From [Clostridium] celerecrescens 18A (GTDB taxonomy: Bacteria > Bacillota > Clostridia > Lachnospirales > Lachnospiraceae), in contig NZ_PGET01000001.1 of assembly GCF_002797975.1 (NCBI RefSeq), positions 2,914,001 through 2,978,000 on the forward strand: a stretch of DNA of 64,000 nt, written 5' to 3'. This document shows, in pieces, positions 50,765 through 60,935 of this stretch. A model generated the notes under the pieces. It had not been told where the DNA came from, ran no database searches, and was given only the letters and a program-made list of their open reading frames with translations. The first letter of the stretch is position 1. Each line of letters starts with the position of its first letter. Made by a program: the position numbers and the translations under genes.

Positions 50765-53700
50765 CTAATTCATTTTCCCAATCTTTTCAAGTTTTTTTTC
50801 TACGAGCTTGACATTTTTTTCACCAAGTTTTTTAACCAGAGCATCCAGGAGTCCATCTCCCGCGTTCACGTTCCGGTTAGCCGGCAGAACCTTTCTGGCC
50901 CGCTCTTTTTCCAGATAGATGATGACTGAATCATCGCCCTCTGATTCCTTTAGGTCATTTAAGATATCCCGTTCTAGCACCATATAGGATTCCTTATCAG
51001 GGAATTTCAGCCACAGTTCCTTTGGCAGAGCTGAAAATGGAGTTACCCGCTCACAAATCAGTTTTCCCACCGGATCCTCGCCAACGGATACCCTGCCTTG
51101 TATGAAGACCTTGGAATCTTCCACAAATAGCTCCCTCTTGCTCTCATAATCCTTGGGGAACACGATTACTTCCACGGATCCTGCCAGATCCTCCAGGATG
51201 AGGAATGCCATCATTTTGTTGTTTCTAGTAGTTTTTACGGTCTTTCCTGTAATCATACCTCCAATGGTCACATAGGAACCGTCAGAAACACCGGCATCTC
51301 CGGTTTCTTCGTCCACAACAAAATCGATGGTGGTTGCGGTAATATTATTTCTCCAGGTGGTTTCGTAAGCTTCCATGGGATGACCGCTTAAATAAATTCC
51401 AAGGGTTTCCTTCTCAAATGCCAGAAGATCTTCTTTTATAAATTCTCCCACATCAGGGAACGTAACCTGAAAATGGCTCTTTTCTTCCTCCCCTGCAATA
51501 TCAAACAGGGTCATCTGGCCTTCCATGGTATTTTTCCGTTCCTTGGCTTTATGCTCCAAAAGCTCCGGTGCAATCAAAAGCTTCTGCTTTCTTGTACCAG
51601 GAAGGGTATCCAAAGCTCCGGATTTTATGAAATTTTCCAGGGTCCTTTTGTTGACCTCCTTATTGCTCATCCGGTCAATAAAATCTTCCATATCGTGAAA
51701 TATTCCATTTTGTTCCCGTTCCGTCACGATCTGCTCTACCACGGACTTTCCTACGCTCTTAATGGCCGACAAGCCGTAGCGGATGGATCCTCCGGAAACG
51801 GAAAACCCGCTTTCTCCCTCGTTAATATCCGGTGGAAGAATAAAGATTCCCATCTGTCTGCAGCTTAAAATATATTCGGATACTTTTGTTACGTTATCCA
51901 TGACCGAAGTAAGAAGAGCTGCCATGAATTCCTGGGGATAATAATATTTTAAAAAGGCGGTCTGATAAGATACCACCGCATAAGCTGCCGCATGGGACTT
52001 ATTAAAGGCGTATTTGGCAAAATCGATCATCTCGTCATAGATTTGATTTGCTGTCTTTTCATCGATTCCATTGGAGATACACCCAGATACTTCCTCTTCT
52101 GGATTCCCATAAACAAAATTCTGCCGTTCCTTTTCCATGACAGAAGTCTTCTTCTTTGACATGGCTCTTCGCACTAAGTCGCTGCGGCCCATGGTATATC
52201 CGGCAAGGTCCCTTACGATCTGCATTACCTGCTCCTGGTATACGATACAGCCATAAGTAGGACCTAGGATGGGCTCTAACTGGGTGCATTCATAGGTTAT
52301 GGAGCTTAGGTCGTTCTTCCCCTTTAAATACTTTGGAATAAAGTCCATGGGACCGGGGCGGTAAAGGGATATTCCGGCAATAATATCTTCCAGGCTTCCT
52401 GGTTTCAGTTCCTTCATAAAGCTCTTCATACCGGAACTTTCCAGCTGGAACACTCCATCGTCCTTTCCGGTACCAATGGAATCCAGCACTGCCTTGTCAT
52501 TATAATTGATCCGGTCCATATCAATGGATAATTGCCTGTTTTTCTCTATGCCCTTTACCGCATTCTGAATAACGGTCAGAGTACGCAGCCCAAGGAAGTC
52601 CATTTTTAAAAGCCCCAGTTCTTCCAGAGTGGTCATGGTAAACTGCGTGGTTATGGTTCCGTCAGCTGCTCTGGAAAGAGGAACATATTCATCCACAGAA
52701 GTCCGGCTGATCACGACTCCGGCAGCATGCATGGACGTATGCCTCGGCAGGCCTTCCAAACGCATGGACATGTCAATGAGGTATTTGACCTCAGGATCTT
52801 CCTCATATGCATTTCTTAAGTCAGGGCTTTGCTTTAAAGCCTTTTCAAGGGTCATGCCAAGGTCTCCCGGGATCATTTTTGCTATGGTGTCGCAACGGGC
52901 ATAGGGCATGTCCAGAACCCTGCCCACATCCCTCACCACCCCCTTGGCCGCCAGGGTACCAAAGGTCACGATCTGAACCACCTGGTCCTTTCCATACTTC
53001 CGAACCACATAATCAATAACTTCCTGACGCCGTTCAAAGCAGAAATCCACGTCAATATCAGGCATGGAAATTCGCTCCGGATTCAAGAAACGCTCAAACA
53101 GAAGGTTATAGCGGATAGGATCGATGTTAGTGATCCCCAGACAGTAGGACACGATGCTTCCTGCTGCGGATCCCCGTCCCGGCCCCACGATAATATCCTG
53201 GGACCTGGCGTAATGAATGAAATCCCATACGATCAGGAAATAATCCACGTACCCCATGGTATGAATGACATCAAGCTCATAATCAAGCCTTTCCTTTAAT
53301 TCCCCTTCATCCTGAGGATAATGGCGCTCAAAGCCTTCCAGGCATAGCTTGTTTAAATAGGACCAGGAATCATACCCTTCCGGCACGTCATACTTTGGCA
53401 GTTTGGTTACGCCGAACTCAATCTCAACGTTACAGCGCTCTGCAATCTTGTAAGTGTTGTCAATGGCTTCTCCTGCATAGGAGAAGAGCGTACGCATCTC
53501 CTCTTCGGATTTGCAGTAATACTGGCCCCCCTCGTAGCGCATGCGGTTCTCATCCGCCACCTTTTTTCCGGTCTGAATGCACAGCAGGATATCATGAGGT
53601 GTGGCATCCTCTGCATAGGTATAGTGGATATCATTGGTGGCCACCAAATCGATCCCCGTTTCCTGGCTCATCCGAAGAAGGTTCTGGTTTACCGTATTCT

Positions 53701-54247
53701 GAGCCGGTATCCCATGATCCTGAAGCTCCAGAAAGAAATTTCCCTTCCCGAATATCTCCTGATAGCGAAGGGCAGCTTCCATTCCCTTCTCATACTGTCC
53801 GCGGCTGACCAGCCTCTGTACCTCTCCTGCCAGACAGGCACTTAATGCAATGATCCCTTCACTGTATTGCTTTAAAATCTCATAATCCACTCTTGGTTTA
53901 TAGTAAAATCCATCTACAAAGCCTTTTGAGACAATCTTCATTAAATTCTGGTAGCCCTGGTTATTCTCCGCCAATAAGACCAGATGATAGTAACGGTCCT
54001 CACCGCCTACGGTTTCCCTGTCAAACCTTGATCCGGAGGTTACATATACCTCACACCCGATGATGGGCTTAATCCCCGCCTCTCTGGCCGCCCTGTAAAA
54101 ATCAATGACGCCATACATCACCCCATGATCAGTGATGGCCATGCTGTCCATTCCAAGCTCCTTTGCCCTGGCCACAAGCTCTTTTATCTTACAGGAGCCG
54201 TCCAACAGACTGTATTCCGTATGGACGTGTAAATGTGTAAATGCCAT
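50765..54247 (-). CDS. dnaE: DNA polymerase III alpha subunit
   Basis: 1160 residues. PHP domain at the N-terminus (FTHLHVHTEYSLLDG); the catalytic palm has PDIDVDFCFERR (about 400); fingers contain RAMSKKKTSVMEKERQNFVY (about 700); helix-hairpin-helix and OB-fold (SYVTIGGMITGKTVKTTRNN) follow near residue 1000. A replicative polymerase alongside PolC in Firmicutes. Start ATG 54247 has GGGAGG upstream. It stands between crh and pfkA in the same direction. Confidence 0.97.
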   Translation of the reverse strand: MAFTHLHVHTEYSLLDGSCKIKELVARAKELGMDSMAITDHGVMYGVIDFYRAAREAGIKPIIGCEVYVTSGSRFDRETVGGEDRYYHLVLLAENNQGYQNLMKIVSKGFVDGFYYKPRVDYEILKQYSEGIIALSACLAGEVQRLVSRGQYEKGMEAALRYQEIFGKGNFFLELQDHGIPAQNTVNQNLLRMSQETGIDLVATNDIHYTYAEDATPHDILLCIQTGKKVADENRMRYEGGQYYCKSEEEMRTLFSYAGEAIDNTYKIAERCNVEIEFGVTKLPKYDVPEGYDSWSYLNKLCLEGFERHYPQDEGELKERLDYELDVIHTMGYVDYFLIVWDFIHYARSQDIIVGPGRGSAAGSIVSYCLGITNIDPIRYNLLFERFLNPERISMPDIDVDFCFERRQEVIDYVVRKYGKDQVVQIVTFGTLAAKGVVRDVGRVLDMPYARCDTIAKMIPGDLGMTLEKALKQSPDLRNAYEEDPEVKYLIDMSMRLEGLPRHTSMHAAGVVISRTSVDEYVPLSRAADGTITTQFTMTTLEELGLLKMDFLGLRTLTVIQNAVKGIEKNRQLSIDMDRINYNDKAVLDSIGTGKDDGVFQLESSGMKSFMKELKPGSLEDIIAGISLYRPGPMDFIPKYLKGKNDLSSITYECTQLEPILGPTYGCIVYQEQVMQIVRDLAGYTMGRSDLVRRAMSKKKTSVMEKERQNFVYGNPEEEVSGCISNGIDEKTANQIYDEMIDFAKYAFNKSHAAAYAVVSYQTAFLKYYYPQEFMAALLTSVMDNVTKVSEYILSCRQMGIFILPPDINEGESGFSVSGGSIRYGLSAIKSVGKSVVEQIVTEREQNGIFHDMEDFIDRMSNKEVNKRTLENFIKSGALDTLPGTRKQKLLIAPELLEHKAKERKNTMEGQMTLFDIAGEEEKSHFQVTFPDVGEFIKEDLLAFEKETLGIYLSGHPMEAYETTWRNNITATTIDFVVDEETGDAGVSDGSYVTIGGMITGKTVKTTRNNKMMAFLILEDLAGSVEVIVFPKDYESKRELFVEDSKVFIQGRVSVGEDPVGKLICERVTPFSALPKELWLKFPDKESYMVLERDILNDLKESEGDDSVIIYLEKERARKVLPANRNVNAGDGLLDALVKKLGEKNVKLVEKKLEKIGKMN

Positions 54248-54390
54248 TTGTGCCTCCCTTCTTCTTTCCTATGTATGCATAAGGCCGCAGTGCCGCCTGC
54301 GAATCCTGCTCATTGCTCTATGAAACAGTATACCATAAAGAAACATGCCGGAAAACCTTTTGTACCAGATTTCTTCGTTTCATACGTTAA

Positions 54391-54423
54391 GAGGCGGAGC
54401 CTCCATTATCAGAGCCTCCGCCT
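54391..54423 (-). terminator. hairpin between crh and dnaE
   Basis: AGGCGGAGCCTC pairs with GAGCCTCCGCCT (mismatch in the middle), between the crh stop and the dnaE start. No clear T-run. Confidence 0.6.
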
Positions 54424-54447
54424 GGAACATACCGTATTCTTTAAATA

Positions 54448-54705
54448 TTACTCGTGATTGCTTAAGTATTTTTCGATTTCGGCAATCGCCTGCTCCTCAT
54501 CCGTACCATCCGCAGTGATCGTAATCTGTTCTCCCGCTGCAAGTCCCAGAGTCATCATGCCCATAATACTCTTTGCATTTACTCTCTTGGATTCGATTTC
54601 AACATAAATGTTGCTTTCATACTGGCTTGCAACCTGAACCAGCATAGCAACTGGTCTTGCCTCTAAGCCTGATGCAAGTTCAACGGTGACTGTTTTTCTT
54701 ACCAT
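54448..54705 (-). CDS. crh: HPr-like catabolite regulatory protein, Crh type
   Basis: 85 residues from ATG 54705, with AGGAGG upstream. HPr fold, but position 15, where HPr has the PEP-phosphorylated His, is Glu (SGLEARPVAM). The regulatory Ser46 (NAKSIMGMMTL) is present. This is the Crh pattern: it cannot relay phosphate to sugars but can be phosphorylated by HPr kinase at Ser46 and assist CcpA. It follows whiA as in Bacillus crh; hprK lies 3 kb away. Confidence 0.85.
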   Translation of the reverse strand: MVRKTVTVELASGLEARPVAMLVQVASQYESNIYVEIESKRVNAKSIMGMMTLGLAAGEQITITADGTDEEQAIAEIEKYLSNHE

Positions 54706-54733
54706 AATTATCCTCCTCAATCCTATGAACGGA

Positions 54734-55702
54734 TTATTCCATTCCGCTGCTAATGCCTGTCCCGCGCAGCCGCCCTGCCAGGTCGCCAAGCTTTCTAAGT
54801 CGGTGGTTCACTCCTGATTTGCCTACAGGAGGGTCCAGAGCTTCTCCAAGCTCTTTTAATGTTGCTTCCGGCCTCTCCAACCGTTCCCTGGCAATTTCGC
54901 TTAAATTGTCCGGAAGATTATCAAGTCCGATTGTATCTCTGATATATGTTATATCTTCTATCTGCTTTACCGCAGCTGATACCGTTTTATTAATATTGGC
55001 AGTCTCGCAGTTGACCTGTCGGTTCACACTGTTGCGCATGTCCTTTAAGATCCTGATGTTCTCCAGTTCCATTAAGGCCACCGGAGCTTCCATTACATTC
55101 AGAATATCTACGATCTGGTTTCCTTCTTTTATATAAACCACAAAATAGCGTTTCCTCTTTACGATCTTTGCCTCAAGGTCAAAGGTCGCAATAATGGACT
55201 TTAGCTGCTGTGCTTTTTCTTCTGTTGCACATACGATTTCAAAATGGTAGAATTTCTCAGGGTCACTTATGGATCCGGAAGAGAGAAATGCACCACGGAT
55301 AAATGCCCTCCTGCAGCAGGACTGCTGGATGACAACATTCCTTACAAGATTTAAGTTTTCCCCTATTTCTCCGTTTTCATCAAGAAGTTTTGTGGCGTGT
55401 AAAACACGGATCGCTTCCTCATGCTCCCGGACTGTCACCGTATAGGTACGGTTTTTATTTAAATAAGCATTTCTTCTAATGGACACATCAGTACTTATAT
55501 TAAATGTTTTTTTCAATAATGTAAAGTACTTTCTTGCAACTGCCACATTTTCTGTATTAATTTTAATCGTATAGCGGTCGTCTTCCGATATGATTATTTT
55601 TCCGCAAAGGCTTATGATCGCAGCCATCTCAGCAATCTGGCAATGCCTTGCCGGACTGATCTGTCTGGAAAGCTCTTCTTTTAACTTGGAAGAAAATGAC
55701 AT
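54734..55702 (-). CDS. whiA: WhiA, sporulation/cell-division DNA-binding protein
   Basis: 322 residues. The N-terminal LAGLIDADG-like region (CRRAFIRGAFLSSGSISDPE) and C-terminal HTH (ARERLERPEATLKELGEALD, then PVGKSGVNHRLRKL) are both visible. WhiA affects chromosome segregation and division in Bacillus and sporulation in actinomycetes. It starts 2 bp after rapZ and ends before crh, in the conserved Firmicutes order. Confidence 0.95.
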   Translation of the reverse strand: MSFSSKLKEELSRQISPARHCQIAEMAAIISLCGKIIISEDDRYTIKINTENVAVARKYFTLLKKTFNISTDVSIRRNAYLNKNRTYTVTVREHEEAIRVLHATKLLDENGEIGENLNLVRNVVIQQSCCRRAFIRGAFLSSGSISDPEKFYHFEIVCATEEKAQQLKSIIATFDLEAKIVKRKRYFVVYIKEGNQIVDILNVMEAPVALMELENIRILKDMRNSVNRQVNCETANINKTVSAAVKQIEDITYIRDTIGLDNLPDNLSEIARERLERPEATLKELGEALDPPVGKSGVNHRLRKLGDLAGRLRGTGISSGME

Positions 55703-55704
55703 GG

Positions 55705-56586
55705 CTAGACCATCCTTTTCCGTATATTATCCTTATCGATGTCCCGGTGTTCGATCTTAATCCCAAATTCTTCCCTGGATTTAAACCTGTCATAAACAGA
55801 CCTGGCAATGGTAACCGACCGGTGCTTGCCGCCTGTGCATCCGATGGCAATTACCAGCTGGTTCTTTCCTTCCAGTACATAGTTGGGAATCAGAAATTCC
55901 AGCATATCGTTAAGCTTGTCTAAAAACAGGGCAGCGGTCCCATGCTGCATCACATAGTCCCGCACTTCTTTTTCTTCTCCGGTTTTGGGCCGCAGCTCTT
56001 CTGCATAGTATGGATTTGGCAAAAACCTTACATCAAATACCAGATCCGCATCCGACGGAATCCCATACTTGAATCCAAAAGAAAGGATCGTGATATATAA
56101 ATTCCGGTAGGATTCCCGGTTCACAAATATTTTTTCCAGCTCCTGCCTGAGTTCCTTTGTTAGAAGCCGGCTGGTATCAATGATAAAATCCGCTTCTTCC
56201 TTTAAAAATCCCAGCTTTACCCGTTCTTTTTCAATCCCGCTGTCGATCCTTCCGCCAGCCGCCAGGGGATGGGCTCTCCTGGTTTCCTTATAGCGCTTAA
56301 TCAGTGTTTCGTCACCTGCATCAAGGAAGAGAATTTCAAAGGGTACCCGTTTTCTTGACCAATCATCAAAAATCCTGTTTAAAACCGATAAATCCTCTCC
56401 ACTGCGGATATCAATCCCCATAGCTGCGTTCCGGATCCCTCCCTGATTGCTCAGGGTCAGCTCTGCGAACGTTTCGATCAGGGGTATGGGAAGATTATCC
56501 ACGCAATAAAATCCCATATCCTCCAGCATCTTAAGCGCCTGGGTCTTTCCTGCGCCTGACATGCCTGTTACAATGACTAGCCTCAC
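55705..56586 (-). CDS. rapZ: RapZ/YvcJ, nucleotide-binding RNase adaptor family
   Basis: 293 residues. Walker A GMSGAGKTQALKML near the N-terminus; the C-terminal half includes GCTGGKHRSVTIAR, the conserved RapZ loop. In E. coli RapZ guides RNase E to GlmZ; the Firmicutes YvcJ role is less defined. It belongs to the block murB-rapZ-whiA-crh, with short gaps; yvcK, usual between rapZ and whiA, is absent. Confidence 0.95.
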   Translation of the reverse strand: MRLVIVTGMSGAGKTQALKMLEDMGFYCVDNLPIPLIETFAELTLSNQGGIRNAAMGIDIRSGEDLSVLNRIFDDWSRKRVPFEILFLDAGDETLIKRYKETRRAHPLAAGGRIDSGIEKERVKLGFLKEEADFIIDTSRLLTKELRQELEKIFVNRESYRNLYITILSFGFKYGIPSDADLVFDVRFLPNPYYAEELRPKTGEEKEVRDYVMQHGTAALFLDKLNDMLEFLIPNYVLEGKNQLVIAIGCTGGKHRSVTIARSVYDRFKSREEFGIKIEHRDIDKDNIRKRMV

Positions 56587-56605
56587 GTTGTTCTCCTTTG
56601 CACCG

Positions 56606-57517
56606 TTAAAACTTCCCCAGTGTCTTTACCTCCATCTCAAGAGCTACCCCGGAATTTTTTAATACCCTTTTTTTCACCTCTTCACACAGGTTTCTGATAT
56701 CAGCCGCAGTTGCGCCGTCTTTGTTAATGACAAATCCGCAATGCTTCTCTGAAACTTGGGCGCCGCCCAGGGAAAAACCTCTTAATCCGGCCTCCTCTAT
56801 GAGTTTGCCTGCAAAATGCCCTTCCGGTCTCTTAAAGGTGCTTCCCGCACTTGGATATTCCAAAGGTTGTTTTTCCTTTCTCCTGCGGGCCAGTTCATCC
56901 ATCCGGTTTTTAATTGAAACCTCATCTCCATCCCTTAACCGGATCTTGGCTTCCAACACAATATACTGCTTTGGTATAATACAGCTGGCTCGGTATCCTA
57001 AAGAAAGCTGGTCAGCATGCAGCTCCCTTACTTCTCCCTCCGGCGTCAATACTTTAACAGACCGGAGAACCTCCTTCATCTCCGAACCATAGGCTCCGGC
57101 GTTCATCACCACAGCGCCCCCCAGGGTGCCCGGTATCCCGGCTGCAAATTCAAAACCGGTTAGAGTCGCCCTGTATGCTTCCAGTGCAATCCGGGCAAGT
57201 GGTGCCCCGGCTCCAGCTTTTAAAATCCCCGTCTCCTTATCCACCTGGCAGTGGTTAAAGCAGTCCATGGAAATGACCACTCCATCAAAGCCTTCATCTC
57301 CAACCAGAAGATTGCTTCCATTGCCAAGTATGAAAAAAGGCACCTCTTCCCGACGGCAAAGAGCCATAACAGCAGCAAGCTCTTTCTCATCCGCCGGAAT
57401 AACAAAGCAGGCGGCAGGCCCCCCCACCCGGAATGAGGTATGCTTTCGCATCTCTTCCCCAACTTTTATATGGTCTTTATCAGCTGCACCAAGAAGTTTT
57501 TCATAAAATCCAGTCAT
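56606..57517 (-). CDS. murB: UDP-N-acetylenolpyruvoylglucosamine reductase
   Basis: 303 residues from ATG 57517, with GAGGTG upstream, overlapping the end of hprK. It reduces the enolpyruvyl group to form UDP-MurNAc in peptidoglycan synthesis. FAD-binding features: FILGNGSNLLVGDEG and FAAGIPGTLGGAVVMNAG. The catalytic Ser is in LEYPSAGSTFKRPEG (type II MurB), with the final acid near the C-terminus. Confidence 0.96.
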   Translation of the reverse strand: MTGFYEKLLGAADKDHIKVGEEMRKHTSFRVGGPAACFVIPADEKELAAVMALCRREEVPFFILGNGSNLLVGDEGFDGVVISMDCFNHCQVDKETGILKAGAGAPLARIALEAYRATLTGFEFAAGIPGTLGGAVVMNAGAYGSEMKEVLRSVKVLTPEGEVRELHADQLSLGYRASCIIPKQYIVLEAKIRLRDGDEVSIKNRMDELARRRKEKQPLEYPSAGSTFKRPEGHFAGKLIEEAGLRGFSLGGAQVSEKHCGFVINKDGATAADIRNLCEEVKKRVLKNSGVALEMEVKTLGKF

Positions 57518-57525
57518 CAGACACC

Positions 57526-58458
57526 TCAATCATCCTGTTTTCTTGAAAGGTTTGCCTGAACGCGGTTATATAATTCCTGAGCCGCGTTGTACCCCATCTT
57601 CTTTTGTCTGTAATTGACGGCAGCAGATTCAACTATAATGGCCAGATTACGTCCCGGACGCACCGGAATGGAATGGCATACCACCCGGTTTCCAAGGAAT
57701 TCCGTATACTGGTCCTCGATTCCCATTCTGTCGTATTCCTTATCTCTATCCCAGTCTTCCAGTTTGATCACCATATCAATGGCCTGGGTATCCTTTACAC
57801 TTTCCACGCCGAACAGCGTCTTGACATCGATGATACCAATGCCCCTTAATTCAATAAAATGCCTGGTTATCTCCGGGGCGGTACCAATGAGTGTCTCATC
57901 GCTTACCTTGCGGATCTCCACCACATCATCGGTTACCAGACGATGGCCTCGTTTGATCAGTTCCAGAGCTGCCTCGCTTTTCCCAATGCCGCTTTCTCCC
58001 ATGATCAGCACACCTTCGCCGAATACATCAACCAAAACTCCGTGAATGCTGATACAGGGCGCAAGCTTTACTTTAAGCCAGCGGATGATCTCCGCCATAA
58101 GATCGGAAGTGGTTTTATCTGATACAAGGCATGGCACGCCGTAATGGTTACAAAACGCCAGCATATCTTCATCCGGACTCTGGCTCCGGCTGTATACCAG
58201 ACACGGAATCTGGCTGGACAAAAGCTTGTCGTACATCTCAAGCTTTCTGTCATGTTCCATCTGATGAATGTATTCCTGTTCTACATATCCGATGATCTGC
58301 ACCCGCTCGTTGTCAAAATGGTCGTAAAATCCGGCTAACTGTAAAGCCGGACGATTGACATCCGGATGGCTGATCACAATCTTTTCCGCGTCAATCTCCG
58401 GAGTCATGTTCCGGAAATTCATCTTCTTTATCAAATCAGTAATAGCTACTCCATGCAT
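57526..58458 (-). CDS. hprK: HPr kinase/phosphorylase
   Basis: 310 residues from ATG 58458, with AGAGGAG upstream; 58476 is an alternative. Walker A GESGIGKSEAALELIKRGHR (about 153-172) and the signature LRGIGIIDVKTLFG are present. It phosphorylates HPr and Crh on Ser46 in response to glycolytic intermediates and removes the phosphate otherwise, controlling CcpA-type catabolite repression. Near pfkA, crh and the sugar genes it completes a carbon-control group. Confidence 0.96.
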   Translation of the reverse strand: MHGVAITDLIKKMNFRNMTPEIDAEKIVISHPDVNRPALQLAGFYDHFDNERVQIIGYVEQEYIHQMEHDRKLEMYDKLLSSQIPCLVYSRSQSPDEDMLAFCNHYGVPCLVSDKTTSDLMAEIIRWLKVKLAPCISIHGVLVDVFGEGVLIMGESGIGKSEAALELIKRGHRLVTDDVVEIRKVSDETLIGTAPEITRHFIELRGIGIIDVKTLFGVESVKDTQAIDMVIKLEDWDRDKEYDRMGIEDQYTEFLGNRVVCHSIPVRPGRNLAIIVESAAVNYRQKKMGYNAAQELYNRVQANLSRKQDD

Positions 58459-58517
58459 GGCGCTCCTCTTTTCCATCTGTTTTTTTCATACTAACACAGA
58501 TTTGGTCATTTGAAAAG

Positions 58518-60389
58518 CTATATGTGGAAGAACTCGTAAACGCTTTTCGCTGCCAGAGCATTCATACCCGGTACTTCGGAAAGCTCCTCCACGGTCGCTT
58601 CCTTTATGGCTTCCAGCCCTTTAAACCGGCGCATAAGCGCCTTTCTCCTGTTGGGGCCGATGCCAGGGATATCGTCAAGAATGGATTTCACCTGTCCCTT
58701 GCTTCTTAAACTTCTATGGTATTCGATAGCAAACCGGTGGGCTTCATCCTGGATCCTGGTGACCAGCTTAAATCCTTCGGAATGCCTGTCAATGGGTATC
58801 TCTACGTTATTATAGTAAAGCCCTCTTGTCCTGTGATTGTCATCCTTTACCATACCGCAGACAGGAATGGAAATATCCAGTTCCTTTAAAACCTCCAGGG
58901 CAATGTTTACCTGCCCCCGTCCTCCGTCCATCATAATTAAGTCCGGGAAACGGGTAAAGCTCCCAAGCTCCTCATCCACGCCCTTTTCTTTTAAGCTTTC
59001 CGCTTCCTTAAGGCCATGGGAAAATCTTCTTGTGAGCACCTCATTCATGGAGGCGTAATCATTGGCCCCCTTGACCCATTTGATCTTAAACTTCCTGTAA
59101 TCATTTCTCTTTGGTCTTCCATTTTCATAGACAATCATGGAGCCTACAGACTCAAAGCCGCTTATATTGGAAATATCAAATGCCTCGATCCGCTTAATGC
59201 CGGAAAGCCCGAGCCAGCCGCCCACCTCATTCATGGCGCCGATGGTGCGAAGCTCTTCCCGCTTTATCTTTTCCTTATCCTGAGAAAGAACCAGTGCGGC
59301 ATTTTTCTCCGCCAGTTCCACCAGGCGTTCCTTCTGGCCTTTCCGGGGAACTACGATTCTGACCTTCTGGCCGCGTTTTGCAGAAAGCCATTCTTCTATG
59401 ACGCTTTCATCCTCAAGATCAGTCTGCACCCACAGCTCTTTTGGAACAAAAGGAGTTCCTGCATAAAACTGTTTGACAAAACTGGTCAGAATCTGCCTGT
59501 TATCCTCTGCCGTTGCGATGCTTACATGGAAATGCTCCCGGCCGATGAGCCTGCCTTCCCGGACAAAGAATACCTGAACCACGGCATCCTTTTCATCCTT
59601 TGCCATGGCAATGATGTCCCGGTCTTCCATGCCGCTGTCCGTAATCTTCTGCTTCTGGGAAATCTGCTTTACACTGTTTAACAGATCCCGGTACTCAATG
59701 GCCTTTTCATAATCCATTTCTTCCGATGCCGCCTGCATCTTCTCTTCCAGCATCTTAATCACTGGCCCATATTTTCCGCCTAAAAAGTCCAGGGCACGGT
59801 TTATGGATTTCCAGTAATCTTCCTTGCTGATATAATCCTGGCACGGGGCCGAACACTGCTTGATATGGTAATTTAAGCAGGGACGTTCCTTCCCGATGTC
59901 TCTTGGCAGATTCCGGTTGCAGGTTCTTATCTGATAAAGCTTATGGATCAGCTCAATGGTATCCTTTACCGCTCCGGCGCTTGTATACGGTCCGAAATAT
60001 TTGCTTTTATCTTTTTTCATATCCCTTGAAAATAAGATCCTGGGATAGTCCTCGTAAACCGTTACCTTGATATAGGGATAGGTCTTATCATCCTTTAACA
60101 TGGTATTGTAACGGGGACGATGTTCCTTAATGAGATTGCATTCCAGCACAAGGGCTTCCAGCTCAGAGTCTGTTATAATGTATTCAAACCGGGCGATCCT
60201 CGACACCATTTGTTCGATTTTTGCCGTTTTATTTCTGCTGCTCTGAAAGTACTGTCTGACCCTGTTTTTTAAGCTGATGGCTTTTCCCACATAGATGATT
60301 TCGTCCCGCTTGTCGTGCATGATATACACGCCAGGCTGGGACGGCAGTTTTTTTAATTCTTCTTCTATATTAAATGACCTGTGGTCCAC
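58518..60389 (-). CDS. uvrC: excinuclease ABC subunit C
   Basis: 623 residues. GIY-YIG nuclease domain for the 3' incision ([18 protein letters not shown], about 20-37). UVR motif binding UvrB ([18 protein letters not shown], about 220). RNase-H-like 5' nuclease ([32 protein letters not shown]). C-terminal double HhH ([17 protein letters not shown]). Nucleotide excision repair. Full length, ATG 60389. Confidence 0.97.
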   Translation of the reverse strand: MDHRSFNIEEELKKLPSQPGVYIMHDKRDEIIYVGKAISLKNRVRQYFQSSRNKTAKIEQMVSRIARFEYIITDSELEALVLECNLIKEHRPRYNTMLKDDKTYPYIKVTVYEDYPRILFSRDMKKDKSKYFGPYTSAGAVKDTIELIHKLYQIRTCNRNLPRDIGKERPCLNYHIKQCSAPCQDYISKEDYWKSINRALDFLGGKYGPVIKMLEEKMQAASEEMDYEKAIEYRDLLNSVKQISQKQKITDSGMEDRDIIAMAKDEKDAVVQVFFVREGRLIGREHFHVSIATAEDNRQILTSFVKQFYAGTPFVPKELWVQTDLEDESVIEEWLSAKRGQKVRIVVPRKGQKERLVELAEKNAALVLSQDKEKIKREELRTIGAMNEVGGWLGLSGIKRIEAFDISNISGFESVGSMIVYENGRPKRNDYRKFKIKWVKGANDYASMNEVLTRRFSHGLKEAESLKEKGVDEELGSFTRFPDLIMMDGGRGQVNIALEVLKELDISIPVCGMVKDDNHRTRGLYYNNVEIPIDRHSEGFKLVTRIQDEAHRFAIEYHRSLRSKGQVKSILDDIPGIGPNRRKALMRRFKGLEAIKEATVEELSEVPGMNALAAKSVYEFFHI

Positions 60390-60398
60390 TGAAACAAA

Positions 60399-60920
60399 TC
60401 ACCTCAATCTTGATCCCTCGTATTTATTCTGCAGCTCCAGATACCTTTTCACTGCATAATATTTCTCCTCAGGTTCTGAATCCGGCCTTCCGATCTCCAT
60501 AATCTCGCAGATCGCCAGAAGCTCTTCCGCAGAAAACCGGTCCTTCCGATTCTCAAGAACCTCCAACTTCTCATGATACGTCCCCGCATCAAGAAATGCA
60601 AGGAGATTTTTATTTTCGTGATGGCAATGATCCGGTGGTAAACTCTCCTGACTTTGGAGACCAGCTTCCGCCACAGGCTGTTCAGAACAGATGTCCACCC
60701 GTTCAAACCTGTATTTCTGCTTTACCTCCGGATATTTTTCATGATCCACCTCACTGATAAACATGGACAATGGACGGGCATATGTTCCAAAGGATCCATA
60801 TAGCGCCTGATACACAACCAACTCTTCTCCTGTTTCGGAATGAACCGCAACGGTTATCACCTGGTACATCTTGTCTTTAAAGTGCCGGTAGAAATCTCCT
60901 GGTCTGGGTGTTCTGTCCAT
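60399..60920 (-). CDS. DUF1653-domain protein
   Basis: 173 residues from ATG 60920, with GAGG upstream. The first 65 residues (RPGDFYRHFKDKMYQVITVA, VVYQALYGSFGTYARPLSMF) form a DUF1653 domain, a small SH3-like fold of unknown function. The C-terminal part is helical, with FLDAGTYHEKLEVLENRK. The gene is 9 bp before uvrC in the same direction. Confidence 0.85.
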   Translation of the reverse strand: MDRTPRPGDFYRHFKDKMYQVITVAVHSETGEELVVYQALYGSFGTYARPLSMFISEVDHEKYPEVKQKYRFERVDICSEQPVAEAGLQSQESLPPDHCHHENKNLLAFLDAGTYHEKLEVLENRKDRFSAEELLAICEIMEIGRPDSEPEEKYYAVKRYLELQNKYEGSRLR

Positions 60921-60935
60921 GGCTTTCCTCACTTC

